35,623 nucleotides of DNA. Source: Paraburkholderia kirstenboschensis. Its GTDB lineage: Bacteria; Pseudomonadota; Gammaproteobacteria; Burkholderiales; Burkholderiaceae. The translations under genes and the position numbers were made by a program. The stretch is taken from assembly GCF_904848585.1 (NCBI RefSeq), contig NZ_CAJHCR010000030.1:1-35623 (forward strand). Direction: 5' to 3'. Shown one piece after another: positions 1 to 8,622 of this stretch. The notes under the pieces are model-generated. The model worked only from the letters and a program-made list of their open reading frames with translations. It was not told the DNA's origin and ran no database searches. The stretch's first letter is position 1; the number at the start of each line of letters is the position of its first letter.

Positions 1-111
1 TATGCACGGTTGGCCGATGGTGAGGCGCTACCTGGCACCCAGAGGAATTGGGCGTTGCACCTCAGAATGACCGACAAACTGTGCATAATTCCGGGGCGTC
101 CATAAAACGTA
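1..111. repeat. Left copy of a 111-bp terminal inverted repeat
   Basis: This block is the exact reverse complement of the last 111 bases (35513-35623). Bases 1-107 are the end of an unidentified element and 108-111 read CGTA, the complement of the TACG that borders the right copy. It separates the window edge from the 3' half of an IS110 transposase. It could be a long terminal repeat of an element inserted in IS110, or a shared block where a contig stopped at a repeat. I could not assign the 107 bp to a known IS family. Confidence 0.9.
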
Positions 112-137
112 CTATAGAAATGTTTCTATAGTACGTT
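106..137. repeat. 32-bp palindrome at the IS110 junction
   Basis: Two 15-bp arms (106-120 and 123-137) are perfect reverse complements around a central TG. The core 112-131 is itself a 20-bp palindrome, bordered by CGTA (108-111) and TACG (132-135). IS110 coding sequence resumes at TACG. The 20 bp do not belong to the transposase gene, whose reading would go directly from the right-end half to the left-end half at TACG. It may be a small insertion or a fold-back product. Confidence 0.85.
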
Positions 138-981
138 CAACTGGTACTGGCTCGTTGACGGATTGATGGCCGCCGGCTTTACCGTGCATCTCGCCAATAC
201 TGCAGCCATCAAGCAGTACGAAGGTTTGAAGTACGCGGGCGATGAGCGCGACGCGGTATTTCTCGCCCATATCTTCCGGCTCGGGCTGCTGCCCGAAGGC
301 TACATCTATCCGCCGGAGGAACGCGGATTGAGGGACCTCGCGCGCAAGCGCATGCAGCTTGTACAGCAACGTACGCTCCACATCCTGAGTATCGAAACCC
401 AGCTTGCCAGGCAACTGAACCTTCGCATCGACGGCGAAGAGGTCCAGCGTCTCAGCGACGCAGCGGTACGCGCACTCGCGCTGCCGCCGCATGTCGAGCG
501 TGCGTTGATGGCAAATCTGGCGGTATTGCGCACACTGCGTGCAGAGATTGCCTCCCTCAATACGGTCCTTCATCAGCAGGTGAAGCTGCGTCCCGAGTTC
601 GAGATCCTGAAGACCGCTCCAGGAATCGGCGACGTGCTCGCTGCCACGATTATGCTCGAGACTGGCACCATCGCGCGCTTTCCCGGCGTCGGCAATTTCA
701 GCTCCTATTGCCGCTGCGTGGAGAGCAAGCGGATCTCTAACGGGAAGAAAAAAGGAGAAGGCAATGCACGCAACGGCAACAAATATCTCGCCTGGGCCTT
801 CATCGAGGCTGCCGCCATTGCGCTGCGCTGTTGTCCGCAGGCCCGACGCTTTTACGATCGCAAGAAGGCCAGGCGTCTGCCAGTCGTCGCCATGAAAGCG
901 CTCGCGCACAAGCTCGCGCGTGCCGCTTATTACATGATGCGAGACGGCAAACCCTTCGAGGTGCAACGATGTTTTGGCTAG
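133..981 (+). pseudogene. IS110-family transposase, 3' part (lacks N-terminus)
   Basis: This is the C-terminal 282 or so residues of an IS110 (DEDD, RuvC-like) transposase. Reading starts at ACG TTC AAC TGG, giving the motif TFNWYWLVDGL that normally follows the second acidic residue. The C-terminal half carries the TAPGIGDVLAATI helix-hairpin motif and the Ser-rich stretch SNGKKKGEGNARNGNKYLAW. The latter is typical of the IS110 subgroup and contains the candidate nucleophilic serine. The missing first 56 codons, including GIDLHS and VVVEATF, are at 35349-35515 at the other end of the window, and the two halves join without loss at TACG. The copy is therefore split rather than degraded, and cannot make a full protein as drawn. 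Confidence 0.9.
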
Positions 982-1454
982 GTTTGGCAGGGGGCCTGCG
1001 AGCCCGGTAAATGTGTTGGTATGAACCCAATGAATTGATTGGGCCCAGCCCCCGGCCACCCTGTGTTAGCGAACACTGAGACGCCCAGGCCATGAGCCGA
1101 CAACAGTCTGGCGCCCGCAAATGGGTAGCCCTGGAATTGTCATGTACTCCTGGACATTGGCCTGGTACCGACGGTTTTCTGGAGCTCGACTTGAGCCAGG
1201 GGCGAATGCCAGATCAACGGCACTCGCCTTGATCCTGATGGGTGACTGGCGCGGATCAGTTCCGCAGCCAGACAGACGAGAAACCGGGCGCGTCATCATG
1301 CGCTTCGCAACGCGGTGTGGTGATGACAGATTTGAGTGCGACGTAACTTGAGGCGTCGGGTGGATTCATTTACCTCTTTACCTTGGCCTTTCAATGGGTG
1401 ACACATTTACTTCGTTTTTGGTGACGAAATTACTTTGTTCTACGGCAAACGGGA
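982..1454. other. IS110 3' non-coding end and junction sequence, no gene seen
   Basis: About 470 bp follow the transposase stop. The first 350-400 bp probably belong to the right end of the IS110 element, which in this group can carry a long non-coding 3' region. The exact IS end is not visible to me. Short open frames on both strands lack recognisable domains and convincing ribosome binding sites. Near 1440 the sequence passes into the adhesin fragment. Confidence 0.5.
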
Positions 1455-2634
1455 CCTATCACCGTGAACCTGGAGACTGACTGCTCCAGCGGCGACTGTG
1501 TATCGACACGCCCTGTCTTCTTCACGAATCTGACACTGGCCACACCCGGCGCTGGCAGCCCAAGGCATAACGGTGCCGTTCGGCATCTCGATGCCGGGCC
1601 ATACGTTGACGCTCGCGTCCGGCGGGCCGGTCACCGATCCGGGCGGCATCCAGGCGGCGAGCCTGCTGCTGGCCGGTCCCGGTACTTTCACGCTGACCGA
1701 TCCGCAGAACGATGTCGGTGTGCTCGCGATGCTCAATGCCGGCAACGTGCACTTCCTAGATTCGCACGGCTTCACGATCGGACCTGTCACCGGCCAGATC
1801 TATAGCACCACCTCGGGCGCTCCGACGTTTCTCGACGGTACCAGTTCGGCAATGACCGGCAACCTCGTCGCACAGGCGATGGACGGTATTATTGGGCTCA
1901 ACGGCAGTCTGAGCGCCGGTGGCACGGTCGACCTCGTGATGCAAAACGGCGTTTTCGTGGTCAACCCCAACGGCGCGCTGAGCGCGGCGAACGGCTGGCG
2001 GATCTGGGCCAGCACGTGGGTCGGCGAGACACGCGGCAACGTACAGCCGAACACCGCGCAGCCGAACTTCTATGGATGCACGTTCGGGGCCGGTTGCAGT
2101 TGGGTCGGCACGGTTCCGGCCAGCGGCGATCACTACGTGTATCTCGCGAGGCCGACCGTAACGGTGACCGCCGCCGGCAACGTGCGCATTGCCGGCGCGC
2201 CGAACCCGGTGTTCACGTTTTCGACCAGCGGGCTTATCAACGGCGATACCGCGAACGGCGCACTGAGCGGCACGTTAACCACGACGGCGACGCGCAACTC
2301 GGCGCCGGGAAAGTACCCGATCGACCCGAACTTCATGTCGACCGTTGGCTACATCGTCGATGAAGTACCCGGCACGCTGAGCGTGACGCTGGTCAATCCA
2401 GTTTCACAGTCCGGGCTGCAGACGTTCTTCGGCAGCCAGCAGCAGACCTTCGTCTATGAAAACAATCTGCAGGGTACGAACATATGCATCGGTTCGAACC
2501 AGCCGATCTTCAGCACGGCGCCGCTTGGCGACACTCCGGATCTTCTTTCGGTCGAATGGAAGCGCGTGCGCTCGCAACCAAATTTGAATAGTTGCATGCT
2601 GACGAGTGGCCAGCATGGTTGTGGTGATTTCTAG
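1455..2634 (+). pseudogene. C-terminal fragment of a large MBG-domain adhesin (FHA-like)
   Basis: The main frame (from about 1537) reads about 365 residues, rich in Gly, Thr, Ser, Asn and Val, with repeated short beta-strand motifs as in filamentous haemagglutinin-like exoproteins. Around 2150-2330 there is an MBG-type domain (TVTVTAAGNVRIAGAPNP, then SGLINGDT and TTTATRNSAPGKYPI). The stretch 1455-1555 continues similar sequence in another frame (GPITVNLETDCSSGDC), and the main frame has a stop at 1531, so one frameshift lies near 1540-1560. The signal peptide and N-terminal secretion domain are missing, and no outer-membrane TpsB transporter is present. Full-length relatives are usually thousands of residues, so only the tail survives, probably cut by the IS110 side. 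Confidence 0.75.
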
Positions 2635-3119
2635 ACTCGGTCGGGATGCGGGGCTGCGAATGTGGCAGCCTTGTATAGCAGACCGCGTCAAAGCGGGGGG
2701 CACCGATCGGATTTGCGACTATGACTGAAGGAAGTGTCAATAATGGCTCGATCGACTCTGACTCTCCTGAAGCCACTTCCGCTCTGCAATTGCGAATCAC
2801 AGTCTGCACGGTGTGAGGCCGCCGGTCTGTCGGCGACCTCTGATGCCCGAGGAGATCACAATTGCGCAGCGGCATCATATGCTGCAGCTCGCCATGGGCT
2901 GGAGAGTCGAACATCTGCATCGTTTCATCGCCCGCGGATGCTGTTATGGTGGACATCGCGACGGTGCGCCCGAATTCTTCAATTCTTCTATGGTCCCAGA
3001 CACCCCGTCCCTGGCGGTGTTTGACCTGCACGAACACGAGCGCTCTCTACGACTTCACCGCGTGGTGGCCGTAGCGCGCTGACAAGCCGCTCGCCTGTCG
3101 GCGGCAATTCGGTAACGGT
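2635..3119. other. Intergenic debris between adhesin tail and pppA remnant
   Basis: About 480 bp with overlapping short open frames on both strands, none with a domain I recognise. Part of it may be the decayed middle and 3' end of the pppA gene that starts at 3305 on the minus strand, but I could not follow phosphatase motifs past about 3120. No RNA gene or strong terminator is visible. Confidence 0.4.
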
Positions 3120-3305
3120 CAGATAGCGCAAATCTGCAGCACTGAATTGACGACAATGCGCGAGGCCGTATCGCCGCCCCCCGTGTCCGCCGGCGCCGTC
3201 CGCAACGACGCACCAGTAGAGCCGCTCGCTCGACCAGTCGCCGAACGAGTCTTCATTGCGCGGCCGGCCGCCTCGGTCAGTCAGATTTGCGGTGACAAGT
3301 TGCAC
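3120..3305 (-). pseudogene. pppA: T6SS PP2C-type phosphatase PppA, N-terminal remnant
   Basis: From a GTG at 3305 the minus strand reads MQLVTANLTDRGGRP, RNEDSF, then VVADGAGGHGG. These are the first two metal-binding motifs of PP2C Ser/Thr phosphatases such as T6SS PppA/Stp1, which reverse threonine phosphorylation by PpkA. After GHGG the matching sequence (GDTASRIVVNSVLQI) continues in another frame and soon meets a stop. The remaining 180 or so residues, with the later metal-binding aspartates, are gone. The start lies 35 bp past the stop of the sigma-like gene on the same strand, so the two were probably one operon pointing away from tssA. The fragment cannot be active. Confidence 0.75.
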
Positions 3306-3339
3306 CGTTGACCCCTCATTGGCTGATGGTCTCGCGACG

Positions 3340-4104
3340 TCATTCCTGCGCGTGGGACTGCGCGGACAGAATGCCCAACACCAGCAAAATGGCGATGCGA
3401 TTGCCCGGTACGATGTCGATGCCGAGGCTGCCTTCGATCCATTGGCCGATTTCCGTGCGGGCGAAGTCGGCCGGTATCGAACGCTTCTTCAACGCGACGC
3501 CAAGCTTGCGCGCGCGGTAGTGATACGACGCGATGCCATAGTGCGCTGCCACTCGCGACAGACCGCCTTTCTTGTTCGAGAGCCAGCCAAGACTGCCGGC
3601 AAGCAACATGCGGTCAGCGTCGTCAAGCGAGTCGATGAAGTGCGACGCCGATTCGCGCACTTCTGCTTCGTGCAACCCGTATTGCATCAGAACCGAGCCG
3701 ACCGGATCGGGATGGAAAGCCGTTTGATGATCAAGCTCGAGCATGACGTCGCTTTCATCCAGCGACACGTTGTGTTGATGGGCTGCACTGCGCAAGCAGT
3801 CGATGAGATAGCGGCGAAAGTATGCGCACACTGCACGACTGCTCGAGGGCGCGCTGTGCAGCGGGAAGCTGGTTGCTGCCGTCGGTGCGGACTCCAGACG
3901 GAATACTTTCAGATAGAGGAACTGCGAGATGAGCTCTTCCTTGTCCTCGCCGAGCGCCTGCAACTCTGACGGGTGATAGCCCGTCAACGCATGCCGCACG
4001 ATCGTATAGATGGACGCCATTTCGTCGTGACTTAAAGATGCGCGCCGCTGCCACAGTTCGGGAAGCATGCCGTCCATTGCTGTGGTGCTTTGGGTATTCT
4101 CCAC
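3340..4104 (-). CDS. T6SS-linked sigma-factor-like / HTH protein, unknown role
   Basis: This is an intact 254-residue soluble protein. The middle (FRRYLIDCLRS, about residues 90-105) resembles sigma-70 region 2 helices. The later part (GGLSRVAAHYGIASYHYRARKLGV, about residues 180-205, given in pieces: GGLSRVAAHYGIAS, YHYRARKLGV) looks like a helix-turn-helix such as sigma region 4. I infer a DNA-binding regulator, possibly a divergent sigma-like factor, but this is not proven by sequence alone. The start is taken at GTG 4104 after a G-rich ribosome site; in-frame ATG codons at 4077 and 4068 are alternatives and fit its paralogue better. It is divergent from tssA and upstream of pppA. A broken paralogue lies at 12404-13124. 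Confidence 0.65.
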   Translation of the reverse strand: MENTQSTTAMDGMLPELWQRRASLSHDEMASIYTIVRHALTGYHPSELQALGEDKEELISQFLYLKVFRLESAPTAATSFPLHSAPSSSRAVCAYFRRYLIDCLRSAAHQHNVSLDESDVMLELDHQTAFHPDPVGSVLMQYGLHEAEVRESASHFIDSLDDADRMLLAGSLGWLSNKKGGLSRVAAHYGIASYHYRARKLGVALKKRSIPADFARTEIGQWIEGSLGIDIVPGNRIAILLVLGILSAQSHAQE

Positions 4105-4827
4105 CGGTCCCCCCGCAGTGCTGGGCTCTGCTGCCGCGGCGCTTTAGTGTGCACATCGCCGGTCTCGCTGGCACCGGGCACAAAGCATCGCAGCCGTCTG
4201 CGATCGGCAAATCGTACGCCCCGTCAGGCGCAAAACGCGTATGCATACAATGCCCAAACAGCAGCGCCAGAACGATAGCCATTTTATTGGCCCGCTCTTT
4301 TCGCTACCCGGTAAACCGCATGTGTGATTAATGGTAATTCACGCTGCGGTCCAAACGCGTCTGGTATAAACCCTTAAATGCATGTGCTGCAGAGGTTGCG
4401 TCGTGACGGCGCGGAAATTCTCTTGAAAAAAGGAGCGTCCGTTTCGTTTACTTATATGCTGGAAAACGGTGGAGTCCGCCAGAAACGGCGACGATGGGTC
4501 TGAAAACAACTGGTATCGTCTTATGTTTACAGTCATGTAAGCCCGTCGTCCCGGTTTAAATAATTAGTGAGCGAGGCGACTGAATATTAGTTGTTTTAAC
4601 AAGCTGCATCATTTGTATTGATGCATGCCTTTGCTTGTTCACGCTGCGGATTTGTCGAATTCGGATTCGTCGTTGAAGAAATCCGGAGTGCTGCACGAAA
4701 ATGGGCGCAAAAGCAATTGAATGAGCTTGACGTGCGCTTCTGGAAGTGCTGATTCATTGCAATCGAGGCGCCCCGTGCCGGCCCTTCGCGGTACGTAGAG
4801 ACTATTCATCCGAGACCGATCCGAGAC
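4105..4827. promoter_or_regulatory. Divergent intergenic region, sigma-like gene / tssA
   Basis: About 720 bp separate two divergent T6SS genes, so promoters for both should lie here. The middle (4330-4640) is AT-richer than the flanking genes, as expected for a promoter region. I found no sigma-54 site with correct GG-N10-GC spacing. A 7-bp dyad sits at 4605-4625. Short open frames in the region have no recognisable domain. The tssA start at 4828 lacks a strong Shine-Dalgarno match. Confidence 0.45.
4605..4625. promoter_or_regulatory. Operator-like dyad upstream of tssA
   Basis: TGCATCA (4605-4611) and TGATGCA (4619-4625) are perfect inverted arms with a 7-bp AT-rich spacer, about 200 bp before tssA. 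The size and symmetry fit a dimeric regulator site, but a 7-bp dyad can occur by chance and the regulator is unknown. Confidence 0.25.
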
Positions 4828-5883
4828 ATGGCCACGCTTGCTGCCGGCGCAATGCTTGCCGAAATTTCAGCTGCCAATCCTTGCGGGGACGACCTCGAGT
4901 ACGACTCTGAGTTCCTTGAACTGGAACAGGTTGTACATGGCAAGCCGGATGTGCAGTACGGTGAGACCGTTGTCGCCGCCACGCCGCCAGACTGGAAAAT
5001 CGCGGAAACGTTATCGCTCGGCCTGCTGGCAAAGAGCCGCGATCTGCGTATCGCCGTGCACCTGTCTCGCGCGCTTTTGAACCGTGAAGGTTTCAGCGGT
5101 TTTGCGGAGAGTCTCGCGCTTATCCAGGGCCTGCTGGAACAGCGCTGGGACCACGTCTATCCACGGCTCGATCCCGACGACGACAACGATCCCACTGCCC
5201 GCGTCAACGCGCTTGCTGCGCTTACCGATCAGTCCGGCCTGCTGCTCGACGTTCGCGATGCGCCGCTCGTGGCTTCCCGCGCACACGGCGTGGTCACCTT
5301 GCGCAGCATCGAATATGCAACCGGCGAAGTACCGTCGCCGGATGACGCCGAAGCGCAGTCGCTCAGTTCTATCGACGCGGCCATCGCCGATGCGCACGAA
5401 GACGCGGTCGCAACGCATGCGGCCTTGAGCGACGCGCTGAGGAGCGCCACGCGCATCGAAACGGTGTTGACCGAACGTGTCGGTGCTGCGCGCTCGATCG
5501 ACCTCGCGCCGCTCGTGCGGATGCTGCGGCGAGCCGCCGACTTTATCGGCGAGCGTATCGGAGACACAAGCAGCGATACAGGCGGCGGCCCTGTTTCGAC
5601 GGATGCGCAGGCCGGCGAGGCAGACGCCGGAGCACGCAAGCTCGCGACGCCGACCGCCATACAGATCTCCGGCGATATTTTGAATCGCCAGGACGTCGTA
5701 CGAATGATCGACAAGATCTGCGCTTACTACGAACGCCAGGAACCCTCCAGTCCGGTGCCGATGTTGCTGATGCGCGCGCGTCGTCTGGTCGACAAAAGCT
5801 TCATGGAGATCTTGCAGGACCTCGCGCCCGAAGGCATGGGCCAGGCGCGGCAGGTCGGCGGTATCGAGAATGAGAACGAGTAG
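4828..5883 (+). CDS. tssA: TssA, T6SS baseplate/sheath cap protein (ImpA N-terminal domain)
   Basis: This 351-residue protein starts with the ImpA_N domain (about residues 15-130: NPCGDDLEYDSEF, then PPDWKIAE and LLEQRWDHVYPRLDPDDDND). That domain defines TssA, which recruits the baseplate and membrane complex and primes sheath assembly. The middle (185-280) is an Ala-rich helical linker. The C-terminal 80 residues (SGDILNRQDVVRMIDKICAYYE, in pieces SGDILNRQDVVRM and IDKICAYYERQEPSSP) resemble the short-form TssA C-terminus with VPMLLMRARRLV. It is shorter than the 500-residue forms with a VasJ-type C-terminus. It is first in the plus-strand T6SS cluster, 89 bp before tssB, and has no frameshift. 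Confidence 0.92.
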   Translation: MATLAAGAMLAEISAANPCGDDLEYDSEFLELEQVVHGKPDVQYGETVVAATPPDWKIAETLSLGLLAKSRDLRIAVHLSRALLNREGFSGFAESLALIQGLLEQRWDHVYPRLDPDDDNDPTARVNALAALTDQSGLLLDVRDAPLVASRAHGVVTLRSIEYATGEVPSPDDAEAQSLSSIDAAIADAHEDAVATHAALSDALRSATRIETVLTERVGAARSIDLAPLVRMLRRAADFIGERIGDTSSDTGGGPVSTDAQAGEADAGARKLATPTAIQISGDILNRQDVVRMIDKICAYYERQEPSSPVPMLLMRARRLVDKSFMEILQDLAPEGMGQARQVGGIENENE

Positions 5884-5972
5884 TCGAGCAGGGATAGCTT
5901 TTTCACGTTTTGCAACGCCAGTCACGCGCCACGCCGCTCGCGGCTCGTGCAGCGTCAACCAGGGGAACAGTC

Positions 5973-6473
5973 GTGGCAAAGGAAAGCAGCCAGAAGTTCA
6001 TCGCGCGCAACCGAGCGCCGCGCGTTCAGATCGAGTATGACGTCGAGGTCTACGGTTCGGAGAAGAAGGTCAATCTGCCTTTCGTCATGGGTGTGCTCGC
6101 CGACCTCTCGGGTCAGCCGGCGGACCCGCTCGCGCCGGTAGCGGATCGAAAGTTTCTCGAGATCGACGTCGACAATTTCGACGAACGTCTGAAGTCGATG
6201 AAACCGCGTGTTGCGGTGCAGGTGCCGAACATGTTGACAGGCGAGGGCAATCTTGCGGTCGACATGACGTTCGAGAGCATGGACGACTTTTCGCCCGCGG
6301 CGGTCGCGCGCAAGGTAGATGCGTTGTCCAGACTGCTGGAGGCGCGAGGCCAGTTGCAAAACCTGCTGACCTACATGGACGGCAAGACCGGTGCGGAGGA
6401 TCTGATCGCGAAACTGCTGAACGACCCAGCGTTGTTGCAGTCGTTAGCATCCGCACCGAAGCCGCAGGAATGA
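5973..6473 (+). CDS. tssB: TssB, contractile sheath small subunit (VipA)
   Basis: 166 residues, the normal length for TssB/VipA. This subunit forms the contractile T6SS sheath together with TssC. Hallmarks are RAPRVQIEYDVEVYG at the N-terminus, LPFVMGVLADLSG (about residues 31-43), FESMDDFSPAAVA and the C-terminal helix LQNLLTYMDGKTGAEDLI, which interlocks with TssC. I chose GTG 5973 because AGGGGAAC lies just upstream and the protein then begins MAKESSQKFIARN as in relatives; the open frame runs further up without family similarity. It is followed 23 bp later by tssC. Confidence 0.95.
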   Translation: MAKESSQKFIARNRAPRVQIEYDVEVYGSEKKVNLPFVMGVLADLSGQPADPLAPVADRKFLEIDVDNFDERLKSMKPRVAVQVPNMLTGEGNLAVDMTFESMDDFSPAAVARKVDALSRLLEARGQLQNLLTYMDGKTGAEDLIAKLLNDPALLQSLASAPKPQE

Positions 6474-6496
6474 GCGTGATCTAAGGGGAGTCTACG

Positions 6497-7993
6497 ATGG
6501 CTGAACCTACCACCCAAGGGCAAGCGCAACCCGGCGAAACGGCGCTTGAAGTGAGCGATTTCGCCAACTTGCTGCAAAAGGAATTCAAACCGAAGAGCGA
6601 CAAGGCGAAGGAAGCCGTGGAAACCGCGGTGCGCACGCTCGCCGAACAGGCGCTGCGCGACAGCAACGTGATTTCCGGCGATGTGCTCGCCACGATCGAA
6701 GCGCTGATCGCGCAGATCGACGCGAAGCTTACCGCGCAGATCAACCAGATCATCCACTCGGAGGAATTCCAGAAGGTCGAGAGCGCATGGCGCGGCTTGC
6801 ACTATCTGGTGAACAACACGGAGACGGATGAGTCGCTGAAAATCCGCGTGATGAATGTATCGAAGGGTGATCTGCACAAGACGCTCAAGAAATACAAGGG
6901 CACCGCGTGGGATCAAAGCCCCATCTTCAAGAAGCTCTACGAAGAGGAATACGGCCAGTTCGGAGGAGAGCCTTATGGCGCGCTGGTAGCCGATTACTAC
7001 TTCGATAACAGCGGACCGGACGTCGATTTGCTCACGCAGATTGCGAAGATTTCGGCCGCTTCGCACGCGCCGTTCATCGCGGGCGCCGACCCCGCTGTGA
7101 TGCTCATGGATTCGTGGCAGGAGCTGGCCAATCCGCGCGACCTGACAAAGATTTTTCAGACCCCCGAGCATGCAGCGTGGCGCTCGCTGCGCGATTCGGA
7201 GGATTCGCGTTACGTGGGCCTCGCCATGCCGCGCTTTCTCGCGCGCGCGCCCTACGGCGCCAAGTCTAATCCAGTCGATGAGTTCAATTTCGAAGAAGAC
7301 ACGGCTGGCGCGGACAGCAGCAAGTATACGTGGGCCAATGCGGCGTATGCAATGGCGACCAACATCAACCGCTCGTTCAAGATGTATGGCTGGTGCTCGC
7401 GGATTCGCGGCATCGAGTCGGGCGGAGCGATCGAGAATCTGCCGGTGCATGCGTTCCCGACAGACGACGGTGGCGTCGACATGAAATGCCCAACCGAAAT
7501 CGCCATCAGCGATCGTCGCGAAGCGGAGCTGGCGAAAAACGGCTTTATGCCGCTCGTCCACAAAAAGAACTCCGATTTCGCCGCCTTTATCGGCGCGCAG
7601 TCGCTGCATAAGCCGGCGGAGTACGAAGACCCCGACGCCACCGCTAACGCGAACCTGGCCGCGCGTCTGCCTTATCTGTTCGCATGCAGCCGCTTTGCGC
7701 ATTACCTGAAGTGCATCGTGCGCGACAAGATCGGCAGCTTCAAGGAGAAGGACGACATGCAGCGCTGGCTGCAAAACTGGATCCTCCAGTACGTCGATGG
7801 CGATCCGGCGCACTCGACGGAAGAGTCTAAAGCGCGACGGCCGCTCGCCGCCGCGGAGGTGGTCATCGAGGAGGTCGAAGGCAATCCGGGTTACTACACA
7901 TCGAAGTTTTTCCTGCGTCCGCACTACCAGTTGGAGGGCCTGACCGTATCGCTACGGCTGGTTTCGAAGCTTCCGTCGGCCAAGGCGGCATGA
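6497..7993 (+). CDS. tssC: TssC, contractile sheath large subunit (VipB)
   Basis: 498 residues, full length for TssC/VipB, the major sheath protein and substrate of the ClpV recycling ATPase. Family motifs include SEEFQKVESAWRGLHYLV (about residues 91-108), YGQFGGEPYGALVADYYF, the central FLARAPYG and the C-terminal strand region EVEGNPGYYTSKFFLRPHY. A Shine-Dalgarno AAGGGGAG sits 7-14 bp before the ATG. It lies between tssB and hcp in the standard order, and no disrupting change is visible. Confidence 0.96.
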   Translation: MAEPTTQGQAQPGETALEVSDFANLLQKEFKPKSDKAKEAVETAVRTLAEQALRDSNVISGDVLATIEALIAQIDAKLTAQINQIIHSEEFQKVESAWRGLHYLVNNTETDESLKIRVMNVSKGDLHKTLKKYKGTAWDQSPIFKKLYEEEYGQFGGEPYGALVADYYFDNSGPDVDLLTQIAKISAASHAPFIAGADPAVMLMDSWQELANPRDLTKIFQTPEHAAWRSLRDSEDSRYVGLAMPRFLARAPYGAKSNPVDEFNFEEDTAGADSSKYTWANAAYAMATNINRSFKMYGWCSRIRGIESGGAIENLPVHAFPTDDGGVDMKCPTEIAISDRREAELAKNGFMPLVHKKNSDFAAFIGAQSLHKPAEYEDPDATANANLAARLPYLFACSRFAHYLKCIVRDKIGSFKEKDDMQRWLQNWILQYVDGDPAHSTEESKARRPLAAAEVVIEEVEGNPGYYTSKFFLRPHYQLEGLTVSLRLVSKLPSAKAA

Positions 7994-8038
7994 CGGAAAT
8001 CCCTATTCAGTGACGAATTGTTTTGAGCGGAGAAAGAC

Positions 8039-8527
8039 ATGGCCATCGATATGTTCATGAAGCTGGGCGATATCAAGGGCGAGTCGCAGGACAAGACCCA
8101 TAAGGAGGAAATCGAGCTGCTCGCGTGGAGCTGGGGCCTGAGCCAGAGCGGCACGATGCACATGGGCACTGGGGGCGGGGCGGGCAAGGTGTCCGTGCAG
8201 GATCTTTCATTTACCAAATACAGCGACAAGGCGAGTCCGCCGATCATGGCGGCCTGCACCAAAGGCACGCACATCGACAAAGCGCTACTGACCGTGCGCA
8301 AGGCGGGCGGCGACAATCCGCTGGAGTACTACAAGATCACACTGGAAGGTGTGCTGGTTAGCTCCTATTCGACGGGAGGCTCGGGCGGTGAAGATCGCTT
8401 TACCGAGAACGTGACGCTCAACTTCGAGAAGTTCCATGTCGAGTATCAGCCGCAGAACGCGAAGGGTGCAAAGGAGGGCGGCGTGGTCGAAGTGAAATGG
8501 AATATTCCCGCCAACGCCGAGAGTTGA
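8039..8527 (+). CDS. hcp: Hcp (TssD), T6SS inner tube protein
   Basis: 162 residues, the usual size. Hcp hexamers stack into the tube propelled by the sheath and can carry effectors in the lumen. The sequence has MAIDMFMKLGDIKGES, IELLAWSWGLSQSG and the C-terminal strands ENVTLNFEKFHVEYQPQ typical of the single-domain beta-barrel Hcp of Burkholderia. GCGGAGAA lies just before the ATG, and the gap from tssC is 45 bp. No C-terminal effector extension is present. A hairpin follows the gene at 8550-8580. Confidence 0.96.
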   Translation: MAIDMFMKLGDIKGESQDKTHKEEIELLAWSWGLSQSGTMHMGTGGGAGKVSVQDLSFTKYSDKASPPIMAACTKGTHIDKALLTVRKAGGDNPLEYYKITLEGVLVSSYSTGGSGGEDRFTENVTLNFEKFHVEYQPQNAKGAKEGGVVEVKWNIPANAES

Positions 8528-8549
8528 ACGGGTGAGCGCATAGGGCTAC

Positions 8550-8580
8550 CGCACTGCATGGGCCGCGCCGCCGCAGTGCG
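8550..8580 (+). terminator. Hairpin between hcp and tagJ
   Basis: CGCACTGC (8550-8557) and GCAGTGCG (8573-8580) form a perfect 8-bp stem with a 15-base GC-rich loop, about 20 bp after the hcp stop. There is no following U-run, so it is not a classical terminator. It could act as a 3' processing or stability stem that leaves hcp mRNA in excess over downstream genes. Confidence 0.45.
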
Positions 8581-8622
8581 ATGGCGCGTGGCATGACGTA
8601 AGCCTGACCGGAGCGAGCCAGC

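Noticed and set aside
112..1059. 315-codon minus-strand frame over the IS110 fragment
   Set aside because: It is the reverse-strand shadow of the transposase; the plus strand has all family motifs.
3755..4282. Minus-strand frame overlapping the start of the sigma-like gene
   Set aside because: The first 16 residues are hydrophobic, but the rest overlaps the sigma-like gene in a different frame and no ribosome site is convincing.
4750..4800. Sigma-54 promoter upstream of tssA
   Set aside because: GG and GC elements can be found but with about 15 bases between them instead of the required 10.
6371..7924. 517-codon open frame on the minus strand across tssC
   Set aside because: It is antisense to a full-length, clearly recognisable tssC; its Arg/Leu-rich product has no domain. 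GC-rich codon bias keeps this frame open.
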